From an uncultured Lachnospiraceae bacterium (lineage in GTDB: Bacteria > Bacillota > Clostridia > Lachnospirales > Lachnospiraceae): a DNA stretch of 55,251 bases. The notes under the pieces were generated by a model. It searched no databases, was not told the DNA's origin, and saw nothing but the letters and a program-made list of their open reading frames with translations. The position numbers were made by a program, and so were the translations under genes. Numbering within the stretch: position 1 is the first letter of the stretch; every line of letters starts with the position of its first letter. This document shows, piece by piece, positions 24,401-32,388 of the stretch. Location: NCBI GenBank assembly GCA_902476645.1, contig CABSEG010000010.1, positions 1 to 55,251 on the forward strand, read 5' to 3'.

Positions 24401-25421
24401 CATTCTTTACTGTCGCTTTCACCGTTACCTTATCCTGATTTGCCGAAACAGAATCCGTATGGATGGTAAAATCCGTATAAGAATCGCCATATCCGAATTC
24501 ATAAGCGACATCTTTTCCAAAAGTATCATAGTAACGATAGCCTACAAAAATATCATCATTGTAAACTTCCTGAGCCGTATCTCCATCCAGATTTCCAAAG
24601 GTTGCGCTAGAAGGATTATCATCAAAATTGATCGGCCATGTGTCCGTTAGTTTTCCAGACGGATTTACAGTACCATTCAAAACTTCTACAACCGCATCCC
24701 CACCAGTCATACCTGCCTGAGACATCAAAAGCATGGAGTCCAGCCCATTAATTTCCTGGAAGAACTTGGTGTCAATGATGCCTCCCACATTCAGTACAAC
24801 AACTACATTATCAAAGTTTTCGCCCAGTAAAGCCAAATTGGCCTCTTCATCTTCAGAAAGCAGATAGTTTCCTGGTGTTACGGTACGATCCGAACCTTCG
24901 CCTGAGTTACGTGCAATTACATAAATAGCAGTATCCGTCTCCTGCGCAGCAGCCTTCACGGCGGCTTCTCCGCCTTCAACCTCTGTGTAAATACGCTCAT
25001 TTACCTGGCGGCTTCCCCAACCGCTGGATGAGCCTCCGCCGTCTGCTCTCCAGAGCGCTTCGATCTGATCAATAAAGTCCGCATTGACAATATCGTATCC
25101 TGCATTTTCAAAGCCTTGTCCAACGGTCACGTTGTCACGCTGATTTACGGCGCCAGAACCGGTTCCACCTTTAATTGTATTGTAAACACCCTGTCCAAAA
25201 AGTGCAATCTTGGTACCCTTTTTGGAAGAAATAGGAAGGGAATTATCTTTATTTTCCAAAAGAACCATACCCTGTGTGGCAATATTTTTTGCCGCTGTTT
25301 TATGCTCAATCTCTCTGTCACTGATATTTGGATCCGTCGTTGCTGCCATAGCGCTAATATTTCCAGCCAAAATCATAGAGGCTGACAATGCAATCGCTAT
25401 TACACGTTTTGATTTTTTCAT
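21408..25421 (-). CDS. secreted permuted GH3 beta-glycosidase with FIVAR repeats and dockerin
   Basis: A 1337-residue secreted enzyme: signal peptide (1-27), GH3 C-terminal and Fn3 domains (~40-430), GH3 TIM barrel (~575-900) with a large insertion after the nucleophile region, FIVAR repeats (~960-1270), and a dockerin (1276-1337; DVDGNGTVTTSD, DVNGDGTADTSD). The active site is intact: Asp808 in GMIMTDWGG, K729-H730 in TIKHYAVNSQE, CGRNFEYYSEDP (R695) and the substrate-binding SDGPAG (621-625). Expected activity is an exo-acting beta-glucosidase, beta-xylosidase or similar; the sugar cannot be chosen from sequence. The start is ATG 25421, with AAAGGAGG about 10 bases upstream; an upstream in-frame ATG at 25457 precedes that site. 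It is the first gene of the locus and monocistronic. Confidence 0.92.
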   Translation of the reverse strand: MKKSKRVIAIALSASMILAGNISAMAATTDPNISDREIEHKTAAKNIATQGMVLLENKDNSLPISSKKGTKIALFGQGVYNTIKGGTGSGAVNQRDNVTVGQGFENAGYDIVNADFIDQIEALWRADGGGSSSGWGSRQVNERIYTEVEGGEAAVKAAAQETDTAIYVIARNSGEGSDRTVTPGNYLLSEDEEANLALLGENFDNVVVVLNVGGIIDTKFFQEINGLDSMLLMSQAGMTGGDAVVEVLNGTVNPSGKLTDTWPINFDDNPSSATFGNLDGDTAQEVYNDDIFVGYRYYDTFGKDVAYEFGYGDSYTDFTIHTDSVSANQDKVTVKATVKNVGSVSGKEVVEVYFSAPDGKLDKPYQELAGYAKTDELAPGEEQTLTISFDTTEMGSYDEDLAAYIMEDGDYIIRVGNSSRNTHVAGKLSLSEDVITEQYSNLMVLPEKNPNLEQDEKYPELDILTTDGATPITYEGEAEEIADAQTINLHFGGYQAPTVIKNGEDVTVYTSDTTQTEYLFAENEDGAVGTVSRVEAGNANSTDYTVEYNEIVKKFDGDFSGNTLMDVYNGDITVEQFVSGLTMEEMAELVNGHSGDKTVQGVAGATWRNDEKGIVPVNLSDGPAGLRISQSYVEDGTTYYQFATAWPIGTLLAQTWDMEQVYAYGEGVGEEMEEFGIGNWLAPGMNIHRNALCGRNFEYYSEDPLVTGMTGTAATLGVQSNKGVGVTIKHYAVNSQETNRNSENNTISERALREIYLKGFEMVVRQAQPMAIMTSYNQNNGRPAADDYDLCTSFARNEWGFQGMIMTDWGGGQSVPMYEMHAGNDLVCPGKGAAQIIKGFKSDPDWNGRGYVNMTTISYQDQTDPDLPVITEEVPNWGAYELALDGTETLTTSVSGNAETDPDILDPEVYELIEEGYATMTVGQGWGGYTTTISYKANPASGSLTNSQVISLGDLQKASINICNFIMSSIEFANENGFEAKALNDTNADLLQTLVSYEKGEVNGSVANDGLGKLIAMINSLDESEYTSESWAAVQEAVKAAEAVVADENATQADYDEAVSNLVAAFGNLEYGVQKLHLSTAINAAEAILALDDNYENVDALKAAVEAGKAVLADKSASQEAVNEAANAILDELFKLAEVADVASLQSLINASKDLLDGKYTSESLKNLENAIADAEAVIADADREDSDISDAYAGLIEAIMNLEMKGNKAALQSMLEKANEILANADAYVAGTIEGLADVVADAQAVYENDDAVQSEVNEAVEALTLKVADARLIGDVDGNGTVTTSDSAMVLRASVEMTSLSAEEAASADVNGDGTADTSDATLILQYAAEKIAAF

Positions 25422-25500
25422 ACGATACTTTCCTCCTTTACCTATAAATTGGTACACATAGGGACAATTTCCTTCTTTCCTCCTTTTCTCCTTTTCTCCC

Positions 25501-25533
25501 GATTCGGAAAAGCATGCCCCTTTATTCCGAATC
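25501..25533 (-). promoter_or_regulatory. inverted repeat in the leader of the third GH3 gene
   Basis: GATTCGGAA (25501-25509) and TTCCGAATC (25525-25533) are perfect 9-bp complements around a 15-base loop in the untranslated leader. The first GH3 leader also carries TTCCGAAT followed by a G-rich stretch (minus strand, near 10066-10080), which hints at shared leader ancestry. Role unknown. Confidence 0.4.
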
Positions 25534-25573
25534 TATTATTTGATATTATGTATTTTATCATTTTATTTTTCTG

Positions 25574-25619
25574 AATTACATGTAATTTCATGTGATACTA
25601 TGGTAATATTTTATGGTAA
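25574..25619 (-). promoter_or_regulatory. palindrome and paired TGGTAA boxes upstream of the third GH3 gene
   Basis: AATTACATGTAATT (25574-25587) is a perfect 14-bp palindrome. It is followed by TGGTAA at 25601-25606 and 25614-25619 (TTACCA on the gene strand), 13 bp apart. The first GH3 gene has three such boxes at 10-bp spacing beside ACATG and ATACT elements. They are candidate binding sites for the locus regulator, inferred only from this similarity. The 273-base gap between the GH3 start and nadE holds nothing else but AT-rich DNA, the leader repeat and the nadE terminator. Confidence 0.45.
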
Positions 25620-25649
25620 AAATATAAATTTTCTTTATAAGTAATTTAA

Positions 25650-25690
25650 AAGCCGTCGCAGAGTATATCACATTCGCTCTACGACGGCTT
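25650..25690 (-). terminator. terminator of the nadE operon
   Basis: AAGCCGTCG and CGACGGCTT form a 9-bp outer stem with an imperfect inner AGAG/CTCT extension; on the minus strand it is followed by TTTAAATTAC. It begins 5 bases past the nadE stop. Confidence 0.8.
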
Positions 25691-25694
25691 AATA

Positions 25695-27593
25695 TCAAAT
25701 TCTTTCCAGCCAGATACGGGCACAGGCATCGCTGGGCATCCGCAGATCACCCCTGGGCGATACCGCCACGGACCCCACTTTGGGCCCATCCGGCAGGCAG
25801 GATCTCTTAAATTGTTGTGAAAAATATCTTCGGTAAAAGGTTTGCATCCATTTGTGTATGATCTCTTCTCCGTAGATTCCCTGAAATGCCAGGCAGGCAA
25901 TCCGGTAAATTTTCCGGGGCTCATATCCAAACCTCAAAACATAATAGAGGAAAAAGTCATGCAACTCGTAGGGACCTACCAGGTCTTCGGTTTTCTGGGA
26001 AATCACCCCGTCTTTGGGAGGCAAAAGCTCCGGGCTCACCGGAGTATCTAAAATGTCTAAGAGGATGGCACACAGCTTTTCGTCTCCGCAGGTATCCGCA
26101 TAGTAGCGAACCAGATGGCGCACCAGCGTCTTGGGCACCGAAGCATTGACTCCGTACATGGACATGTGGTCTCCATTATAAGTAGCCCATCCCAGCGCCA
26201 ATTCGGACATATCCCCGGTTCCCACCACCATGCCCTGGCATTGGTTCGCAATATCCATCAAAATCTGGGTACGCTCTCTCGCCTGACTGTTTTCATACGT
26301 CACATCCTGTTGTTTCATATCGTGACAAATGTCCCGGAAATGAAGGGTTACCGCTTCCCGGATATCCACCTGGCGAAGGGTTGCTCCCAGTTCCCTGGTC
26401 AACTGGCAGGCATTTTCATAGGTTCTGTCAGTGGTGCCAAAGCAGGGCATAGTCACAGCCACGATCCGCTCTCTTGGAAGCTTTAGCATATCAAAGGCCT
26501 TTACCATCACCAGAAGGGCCAGCGTGGAATCCAAACCACCAGATATTCCCACTACCAGGTCTTTACACCCTGTATGGGAAAGCCTCTTTTTCAGCCCTAA
26601 TGCCTGAATCGTAAGAATTTCCTCACACCGATGTTCCCGCTCTTCTTTCTTTCCGGGCACGAAAGGTGCGGGGTCAAAAAAGCGCTCCAGTTTTGTCTTC
26701 TCTACTTTTAAGTGAAACTCCACCCGCTCATAGCCGCTGGCATCCACATGATACGTAGTCATTCTCCTACGCTCTCCTGCCAATCTTCGCACATCCACGT
26801 CTCCGTAAATGGTCTCATTTACAAATCTCCTGGATTCCTTTAACAGCTGACCATTTTCGCAGATCAGGCTATGACCTCCAAAAACCAGATCCGTGGTGGA
26901 CTCTCCCTCCCCGGCACTGGAATACAAATAGGCGCATACCAGTCTGGCAGACTGTCCCTTTACCAATTCTCTCCGGTAAGAATCCTTCCCGGTGGTCTCA
27001 TCGCTGGCTGACAGATTGACGATCACGGTAGCCCCTGCCTGGGCATGGCCGTTGCTGGGCGGATTAGCCACCCACAAGTCCTCACAGATTTCGGAGGCTA
27101 CCACAAGCTCCTCCATCTCCTTACAGCAAAAAAACAGTTTTGTTCCAAAGGGCACTGTGGCTCCCTCATAGTCCACCCAATGCACCTGCTCATTGCCAGG
27201 CTGAAAGTGTCTGGCCTCGTAAAACTCCGCATAATTAGGCAAATGCAGTTTGGGTACCAAACCAAGCAGCTTTCCGTCAGATATGACAGCCGCCACATTG
27301 TAAAGCTTCTGTTCTTTTTCCCAGGGTAGCCCCACAAAGATCAGGGCATCTTTTCCCTCCGTATGCCGGATAATTCTTCCCAGAGCTTTTTTGGACTCAG
27401 TCAGGAGAAGCTCCTGCCAAAACAGGTCCTGACAGGTATAGCCTGTCAGGCAAAGCTCAGGAAAGACAATGATTTTGGCGTTTCTTTTTACGGCCTCATC
27501 GATTCCCTGGCAAATCTGCCCTGCATTATAAATACAATCCGCTACTTTTATATCCGGCGTAACGGCAGCCGTCTTAAGAAATCCATCAAACAT
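25695..27593 (-). CDS. nadE: glutamine-dependent NAD+ synthetase
   Basis: A 632-residue two-domain enzyme that makes NAD+ from deamido-NAD+ and ATP, using ammonia freed from glutamine. The N-terminal nitrilase-type glutaminase has the triad Glu46 (VFPELCLTGY), Lys115 (PKLHLPNY) and Cys170 (SEICEDLW). The C-terminal synthetase has the ATP pyrophosphatase loop SGGLDST (351-357), then GTGDMSELALGW. The length matches the long glutamine-dependent form. It follows hslO by 10 bases, with AAGAGG before the ATG, and is the last gene of the run. Confidence 0.97.
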   Translation of the reverse strand: MFDGFLKTAAVTPDIKVADCIYNAGQICQGIDEAVKRNAKIIVFPELCLTGYTCQDLFWQELLLTESKKALGRIIRHTEGKDALIFVGLPWEKEQKLYNVAAVISDGKLLGLVPKLHLPNYAEFYEARHFQPGNEQVHWVDYEGATVPFGTKLFFCCKEMEELVVASEICEDLWVANPPSNGHAQAGATVIVNLSASDETTGKDSYRRELVKGQSARLVCAYLYSSAGEGESTTDLVFGGHSLICENGQLLKESRRFVNETIYGDVDVRRLAGERRRMTTYHVDASGYERVEFHLKVEKTKLERFFDPAPFVPGKKEEREHRCEEILTIQALGLKKRLSHTGCKDLVVGISGGLDSTLALLVMVKAFDMLKLPRERIVAVTMPCFGTTDRTYENACQLTRELGATLRQVDIREAVTLHFRDICHDMKQQDVTYENSQARERTQILMDIANQCQGMVVGTGDMSELALGWATYNGDHMSMYGVNASVPKTLVRHLVRYYADTCGDEKLCAILLDILDTPVSPELLPPKDGVISQKTEDLVGPYELHDFFLYYVLRFGYEPRKIYRIACLAFQGIYGEEIIHKWMQTFYRRYFSQQFKRSCLPDGPKVGSVAVSPRGDLRMPSDACARIWLERI

Positions 27594-27603
27594 GCGGCAC
27601 CTC

Positions 27604-28482
27604 TTATTTTGCTTTTTTTAACAGGGTTTTTAATGCTTCCACAGAGAAGGTATAGCTCTTACCGCAGAAATGGCAGTTTAGCTCTACCGGTTTTCCCTCC
27701 CCGATCATTTCCTGAAGCTCTGTCTTCCCCACACTGACCAGGGCCTTTTCTACCCGCTCATGGGAGCAATTGCAGTAAAACCGGGCGGGCATGGTTTCGT
27801 TGATCTCCAATCCAAAGTCCCCCAGCAGCCCCTCTAAGATCTTTTCCGGAGTCTGACCCGCATCCAGCATAGCAGTCACGGAAGTCATCTGAGAAAGCTT
27901 CTGTTCCAGAGCCTGGATCACAGACTCCTGGGTAAAAGGCATCAGCTGCAGGATAAAACCGCCGGCCTGTCTGACCCGGTTGTCTTTCCCCATCAAAACC
28001 CCCAGCCCTACGGAGGAGGGCACCTGCTCTGAGGTTGCAAAATAATAGGTCAGATCCTCAGCGATCTCTCCGGTCTGAAGGGCCGTCTGGCCCGCATAGG
28101 GTTCTTTCATCCCCATATCCTTGATCACCCGCAGGGTACCTTTTCCAACGGCTCCCCCCACGTCTAATTTTCCCTTGGCATTGGGAGGGAGCATCACCAT
28201 AGGGTTGTGAACATATCCTTTCACATTACCCATGCTGTCTGCGGTCACGGTGATTCCCCCCAGCGGTCCGTCTCCCCTCACCTGGATGGTCAACATATCC
28301 TCCCTGGATTTCATCATAGCGCCCATCATCACTCCCGCTGTCAGTGTTCTGCCCAAAGCCGCCGTGGCCACCGGGCTCGTATTATGGGCCGCTCTCGCAC
28401 ACTCCACCAGGTTTTCTGTCGTGGCCGCAAAAGCCCGGATCTGATGATTCGCCGCCGTGGCCCGTACCATATAATCTTTCAT
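27604..28482 (-). CDS. hslO: Hsp33 redox-regulated chaperone
   Basis: A 292-residue cytoplasmic holdase chaperone. The C-terminal redox switch is intact: Cys237-x-Cys239 (YCNCSHERV) and Cys270-x2-Cys273 (CHFCGKSY) bind zinc when reduced and form disulfides on oxidation, which activates the chaperone. The N-terminal domain has the usual RGDGPLGGITVTAD and GYVHNP segments. The start at 28482 overlaps the methyltransferase stop as ATGA; a longer in-frame reading into the upstream gene is rejected. Translationally coupled within the operon. Confidence 0.96.
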   Translation of the reverse strand: MKDYMVRATAANHQIRAFAATTENLVECARAAHNTSPVATAALGRTLTAGVMMGAMMKSREDMLTIQVRGDGPLGGITVTADSMGNVKGYVHNPMVMLPPNAKGKLDVGGAVGKGTLRVIKDMGMKEPYAGQTALQTGEIAEDLTYYFATSEQVPSSVGLGVLMGKDNRVRQAGGFILQLMPFTQESVIQALEQKLSQMTSVTAMLDAGQTPEKILEGLLGDFGLEINETMPARFYCNCSHERVEKALVSVGKTELQEMIGEGKPVELNCHFCGKSYTFSVEALKTLLKKAK

Positions 28483-29246
28483 ACCTTTTGCGCTTCCTTT
28501 CCCTGCTCCATCGCCACCACATAAATCCGTTCGCTGTCCTTTTGGGGTTCTTTTTGGGAACATGCGTGGTAAGCAGTGATATATTTCATACCCGCCTTTT
28601 CTAATAGTTCTTTTATCTGTTCCAGCTGGTAAGCCCTCTGAAAATGAGTCTCCTCATACTTCCGGTAAAGACCGGATGCTTCTTTCTGAAAAATCGTCAG
28701 ATCATACTCATTGACCTGCTCGTCCTCATAATACGTATTTTCCCAGATAAAGCTGCACTCCTCCCTGTTCTCCGCAATTACGGCATCCCCCATGATCTGG
28801 CTGTATTTATAGACGGTATTCAGATCGAAGAGAAATACGCCGCCCGGATCCAGATAATTGTTTACCAGCCGAAATACTTCCAAAAGCTCCGCTTCTTTTA
28901 AAATATAATTGATAGAATCACAAACGCTTACCACCGCCCGTACCGTTCCATAGAGTTCAAACGCTCTCATATCCTGCTGCAGATAGAGTATGTCCAGCCC
29001 CTCCTGAATCTTCTTTTCCTGGGCAATCTCCAGCATATCTTCAGACAGATCCACTCCGATCATGTCATATCCCCTTTTTGCCAGGGCCCCCGTCAGATTT
29101 CCGGTCCCGCAGCCCAGTTCCAGCACCAGACCGTCTGAAATTCCATATTCCTTTAACAAATGCTCCACATAGTCTGCCCATGCTTCGTAGGGCACGTTAT
29201 CCATGAGTGTGTCGTAGACGGCTGCAAAACTCGTATATGCCTCCAT
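28479..29246 (-). CDS. class I SAM-dependent methyltransferase
   Basis: A 255-residue protein with the Rossmann-like methyltransferase core. Motif I is LVLELGCGTGNLTGALA (~38-54), then MIGVDLSEDML, and VVSVCDSINYIL as the post-I/II region. It opens with SFAAVYDTLMDN, typical of small-molecule methyltransferases of the YqeM type found beside housekeeping genes in Firmicutes. The substrate is not known. GGAGAGGAATAGAGG precedes the ATG. It sits 3 bases after the DUF368 gene and overlaps hslO by 4 bases. Confidence 0.88.
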   Translation of the reverse strand: MEAYTSFAAVYDTLMDNVPYEAWADYVEHLLKEYGISDGLVLELGCGTGNLTGALAKRGYDMIGVDLSEDMLEIAQEKKIQEGLDILYLQQDMRAFELYGTVRAVVSVCDSINYILKEAELLEVFRLVNNYLDPGGVFLFDLNTVYKYSQIMGDAVIAENREECSFIWENTYYEDEQVNEYDLTIFQKEASGLYRKYEETHFQRAYQLEQIKELLEKAGMKYITAYHACSQKEPQKDSERIYVVAMEQGKEAQKV

Positions 29247-29249
29247 CCT

Positions 29250-30101
29250 CTATTCCTCTCCTCCCAGCTTCATGGCCGCCACAAAGCCCACTGCCAGAGC
29301 CAGGATTCCCGTAATGACCGACATCACCGTAATCGTTCCAAAGTCAGACATAAGGCAAATGGCAATGGGGGAAGCCACAATTAATCCGATAATCGCTGAA
29401 TAAGCCAGCATCGGACATTTTTCAAAAATAATTTCAATGATTTTGGCAATCGCGAAGATTCCAATCGCAATTCCCACAGCCATGGGCGCCAGGATGGCAA
29501 GGCCCTGACCAATTCCTTTCATATCAAAAGCCGCAAGGCTGCTTGTAAACTGGTTGATCTCCCGGATTACAGGAGTATAATAGCCCATCAGCATCAGCAT
29601 CATGGAACCGCTCACTCCTGGAATCACCATAGTGGCTGCCGCAATAATGCCCACACCGAAAATTTTAATTATAGACAATAAATCCGTACCGAGAACAGCT
29701 TGGGCGCCTTCTTTTTCCCCCATCATTGCCATGCCTACCACAACGGCAAAGAAAAGCAGGAAAGCGATGCCGTTTCCAACGGTCATCTTTGCCCCCTTTA
29801 CTTTCTTAAAGATAGCCGGCAACCCGCCCACAATCAATCCGATAAACAGCAAATTGGTCTGCAAGGGGTAGTGATCGAACAAAAATTCGATCACTCTCGA
29901 GAGTATTACAATAGCCGCAGCTGCGCCTACCAGCACAGGCAGCAGGAATATACAGCTTTTCTTAAATTCCCGAAACAGGTGTGTTACCGCATGAATCAAT
30001 TTGTCATAAATTCCCATGGATACAGCCATGGTTCCCCCGCTGACGCCGGGAATGATATTTGCAATTCCTATAATAATACCTGCAATGAATGTTTTTATCA
30101 T
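29250..30101 (-). CDS. DUF368 polytopic membrane protein
   Basis: A 283-residue membrane protein with about eight hydrophobic helices. The family signature is visible: GIANIIPGVSGGTMAVSMGIYD at the N-terminus and MVIPGVSGSMMLMLMGYY in the second half, two related PGVSG repeats. DUF368 proteins are widely conserved; related DUF368 and DedA-like families have been linked to undecaprenyl phosphate translocation, but that role is not shown here. The start is ATG 30101, overlapping the hisC stop as ATGA, with GGAGG 10 bases upstream; TTG at 30110 is a weaker option. Confidence 0.88.
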   Translation of the reverse strand: MIKTFIAGIIIGIANIIPGVSGGTMAVSMGIYDKLIHAVTHLFREFKKSCIFLLPVLVGAAAAIVILSRVIEFLFDHYPLQTNLLFIGLIVGGLPAIFKKVKGAKMTVGNGIAFLLFFAVVVGMAMMGEKEGAQAVLGTDLLSIIKIFGVGIIAAATMVIPGVSGSMMLMLMGYYTPVIREINQFTSSLAAFDMKGIGQGLAILAPMAVGIAIGIFAIAKIIEIIFEKCPMLAYSAIIGLIVASPIAICLMSDFGTITVMSVITGILALAVGFVAAMKLGGEE

Positions 30102-31165
30102 CTTTTCCAATCCTCCAAATATTGTTTTAAGAAACGCAGCAAGGCGTCCATCTGCTCCTCTGTTCCGATGGTGATCCGCAGATAATTGTCGATTCTGGGT
30201 TTGTTAAAATAACGTACATAGATTTTTTTGATCTTCAGCGCTTCATACAGGTCTCTGGCTGCAATCTGCTCATGGGTAACAAAAAGGAAATTGGCCTTGG
30301 AATCCGGAAAGGAAAATCCCAGCCTGGAAAGCTCTCGTTTCATCCGCTCTCTCGTTGCTATCAGCTTTCCCGTGGTATCCCGGAAATATGCCTCCTCCAA
30401 AAGGGATCTGGCTCCCAATTCAATGGATGGCAAATTCATGGTATAGGAATTAAAAGAATATTTCACATCATTTAAATATTTGATCAACGCCTTATTTCCC
30501 ATGGCATAGCCGACGCGAAGGCCTGCCATTGAGCGGGACTTGGAATAGGTCTGCACTACCAGCAGATTATCGTACTTTTGAATCAGTGCTTTCGCCGAGG
30601 TCCCCCCAAAATCGATGTACGCCTCATCCACAATCACAATCACGTCCTGGTTGTGGGAAATGATGTCCTCCACGTCTTTCAGCTCCTGACAAATTCCTGT
30701 GGGCGCATTGGGATTGGGGAAGATAATGCCTCCGTTTTCCCGATAATAATTTTCCTTTACGATATGAAAACTCTGATCCAGCGGTTGTCTTTCATAGGGT
30801 ATCCGAAACAGATCTGCCCATACATCATAAAAAGAATAGGTGATATCCGGAAACAGCACTGGCTTTTCCGATTGAAAAAAGGTGAGAAAGCACATGGCCA
30901 GCACATCGTCTGACCCCACGCCTACAAAGATCTGATCTTCCTTAAGATGATGATAAGCGGCCAGACCGGAAACCAGCCTGGAAGCCGCAGGATCCGGATA
31001 GAGCCTGAAGTCCTCTGCCTTGAGTTCCAAAAGCGCCTGCTGTATAGCCGGTGCAGGCGGATAGGGATTTTCATTGGTGTTCAGCTTGATCATCCCTATT
31101 TGGTTCGGTTGTTCCCCCGGTACATAGGGGATGACCGTCCGTATGTTCTTTTCCCATGGTTTCAT
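30098..31165 (-). CDS. hisC: histidinol-phosphate aminotransferase
   Basis: A 355-residue PLP-dependent class II aminotransferase. HisC-like features are KLNTNENPYPPAP at the N-terminus, NPNAPTG (151-157), DEAYIDFGG, the Schiff-base Lys209 in TYSKSRSMAGLRVGYA, and LRITIGTEEQ at the end. It transfers an amino group from glutamate to imidazole acetol phosphate in histidine synthesis. No other his gene is nearby, so it could also serve tyrosine/phenylalanine transamination. The start at 31165 follows AGAGGAG. It lies downstream of a second aminotransferase gene. Confidence 0.88.
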   Translation of the reverse strand: MKPWEKNIRTVIPYVPGEQPNQIGMIKLNTNENPYPPAPAIQQALLELKAEDFRLYPDPAASRLVSGLAAYHHLKEDQIFVGVGSDDVLAMCFLTFFQSEKPVLFPDITYSFYDVWADLFRIPYERQPLDQSFHIVKENYYRENGGIIFPNPNAPTGICQELKDVEDIISHNQDVIVIVDEAYIDFGGTSAKALIQKYDNLLVVQTYSKSRSMAGLRVGYAMGNKALIKYLNDVKYSFNSYTMNLPSIELGARSLLEEAYFRDTTGKLIATRERMKRELSRLGFSFPDSKANFLFVTHEQIAARDLYEALKIKKIYVRYFNKPRIDNYLRITIGTEEQMDALLRFLKQYLEDWKR

Positions 31166-31197
31166 CTCAAATCTCCTCTTTTGCCACAGCCTTCCCA

Positions 31198-32382
31198 TTA
31201 GCGATAGGCCTTCATCAGTTCCTCGAAATGGGGCAGGGCGTTTACAATGGTTTCATAAGATACACAGTAGGCCAGCCGTACGTAGCCCGGACACGCAAAG
31301 GAACTGCCAGGCACCAAAAGCAAGTGATGCTTTTTCGCTTCTGTACAAAATATGGTCTCATCTTCCACCGGGGACTTTACAAACAGATAAAAAGCCCCCT
31401 CCGGCTTAATGCAGGTCAGCCCTGCTTTTCTCAGGCCCTCATAGAGCGTCTCCCGGTTTCTGTTGTAATAGGCAACGTCCACCTTAGCGTCCACGCATCT
31501 GGCTATGACTCTCTGAAATAGGGAAGGGGCATTGACATAGCCCAGGATTCGGGTAGCCACAGAAGCCCCATCGATGATGGCAGCACTGTCTGCCGCCTCA
31601 TCCGGAATCACCAGATAGCCGATACGTTCTCCCGGCAGAGAGAGGGATTTGCTGTAGGAATAACCCACAATAGTATTTTCATAATAGTGAGTCAGATAGG
31701 GTACTTCCACGTCGTCATAGACCAGCTCCCGATAGGGCTCATCAGAAATCAGATAGATCTGGGTGCCATATTCTTTTTGCTTATCCCTCAGTACCTGTGA
31801 AAGTTTCTGAATGGTATCTTCAGAGTATACTACTCCTGTGGGATTATTGGGCGTATTGACGATCACTGCCTTAGTCTTTTTTGTAATATGGCGTGCCAAT
31901 TCCTTCAAATTGGGCTGAAAGTCTTCCAGGTTTGGGGGAACCACCACCAGCACGCCGTCGTAGTTTTCCACATAGGCCCGGTATTCTCCAAAAAAGGGCG
32001 CAATAGCCACAACCTCGTCGCCCGGATTTAGCAGCGTCTTCATCACCACATTCATTCCCCCGGCAGCACCCACGGTCATGATGATATTTTTCTCTGTAAA
32101 GGAGGTCTGAAATCTCCGGTTTAAAGAAGCGGCAATTACGCTGCGTACGTCCTCATAACCGGAATTGCTCATATAGCCGTGTACCATAACCGGGTCTTCC
32201 TGATTAACAATATCCAGGATCGCCTCCCTCACCTGGGGTGGCGCAGGTACGTTTGGATTGCCCAGGCTGAAATCAAACACGTTTTTGGACCCGTATTGAT
32301 CTGCCATCCGCTTTCCTTCCTCAAACATGGCTCGGATGGCTGAACTTCCTTCCGTAAACCGCTTCATTTTCTCTGAAATCAT
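31198..32382 (-). CDS. pyridoxal-phosphate aspartate-type aminotransferase
   Basis: A 394-residue class I aminotransferase. It has FSLGNPNVPAPP, TVGAAGGMNV, NTPNNPTGVVYS (176-187), the PLP-binding SDEPYREL, Lys245 in YSYSKSLSLPGERIGY, and the C-terminal Arg in PGYVRLAYC. The pattern is that of the aspartate/aromatic aminotransferases common in Clostridia. The amino acid used is not certain. AAAGGAG precedes the ATG, 6 bases after the DUF2156 gene. Confidence 0.88.
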   Translation of the reverse strand: MISEKMKRFTEGSSAIRAMFEEGKRMADQYGSKNVFDFSLGNPNVPAPPQVREAILDIVNQEDPVMVHGYMSNSGYEDVRSVIAASLNRRFQTSFTEKNIIMTVGAAGGMNVVMKTLLNPGDEVVAIAPFFGEYRAYVENYDGVLVVVPPNLEDFQPNLKELARHITKKTKAVIVNTPNNPTGVVYSEDTIQKLSQVLRDKQKEYGTQIYLISDEPYRELVYDDVEVPYLTHYYENTIVGYSYSKSLSLPGERIGYLVIPDEAADSAAIIDGASVATRILGYVNAPSLFQRVIARCVDAKVDVAYYNRNRETLYEGLRKAGLTCIKPEGAFYLFVKSPVEDETIFCTEAKKHHLLLVPGSSFACPGYVRLAYCVSYETIVNALPHFEELMKAYR

Positions 32383-32388
32383 ACGCGT

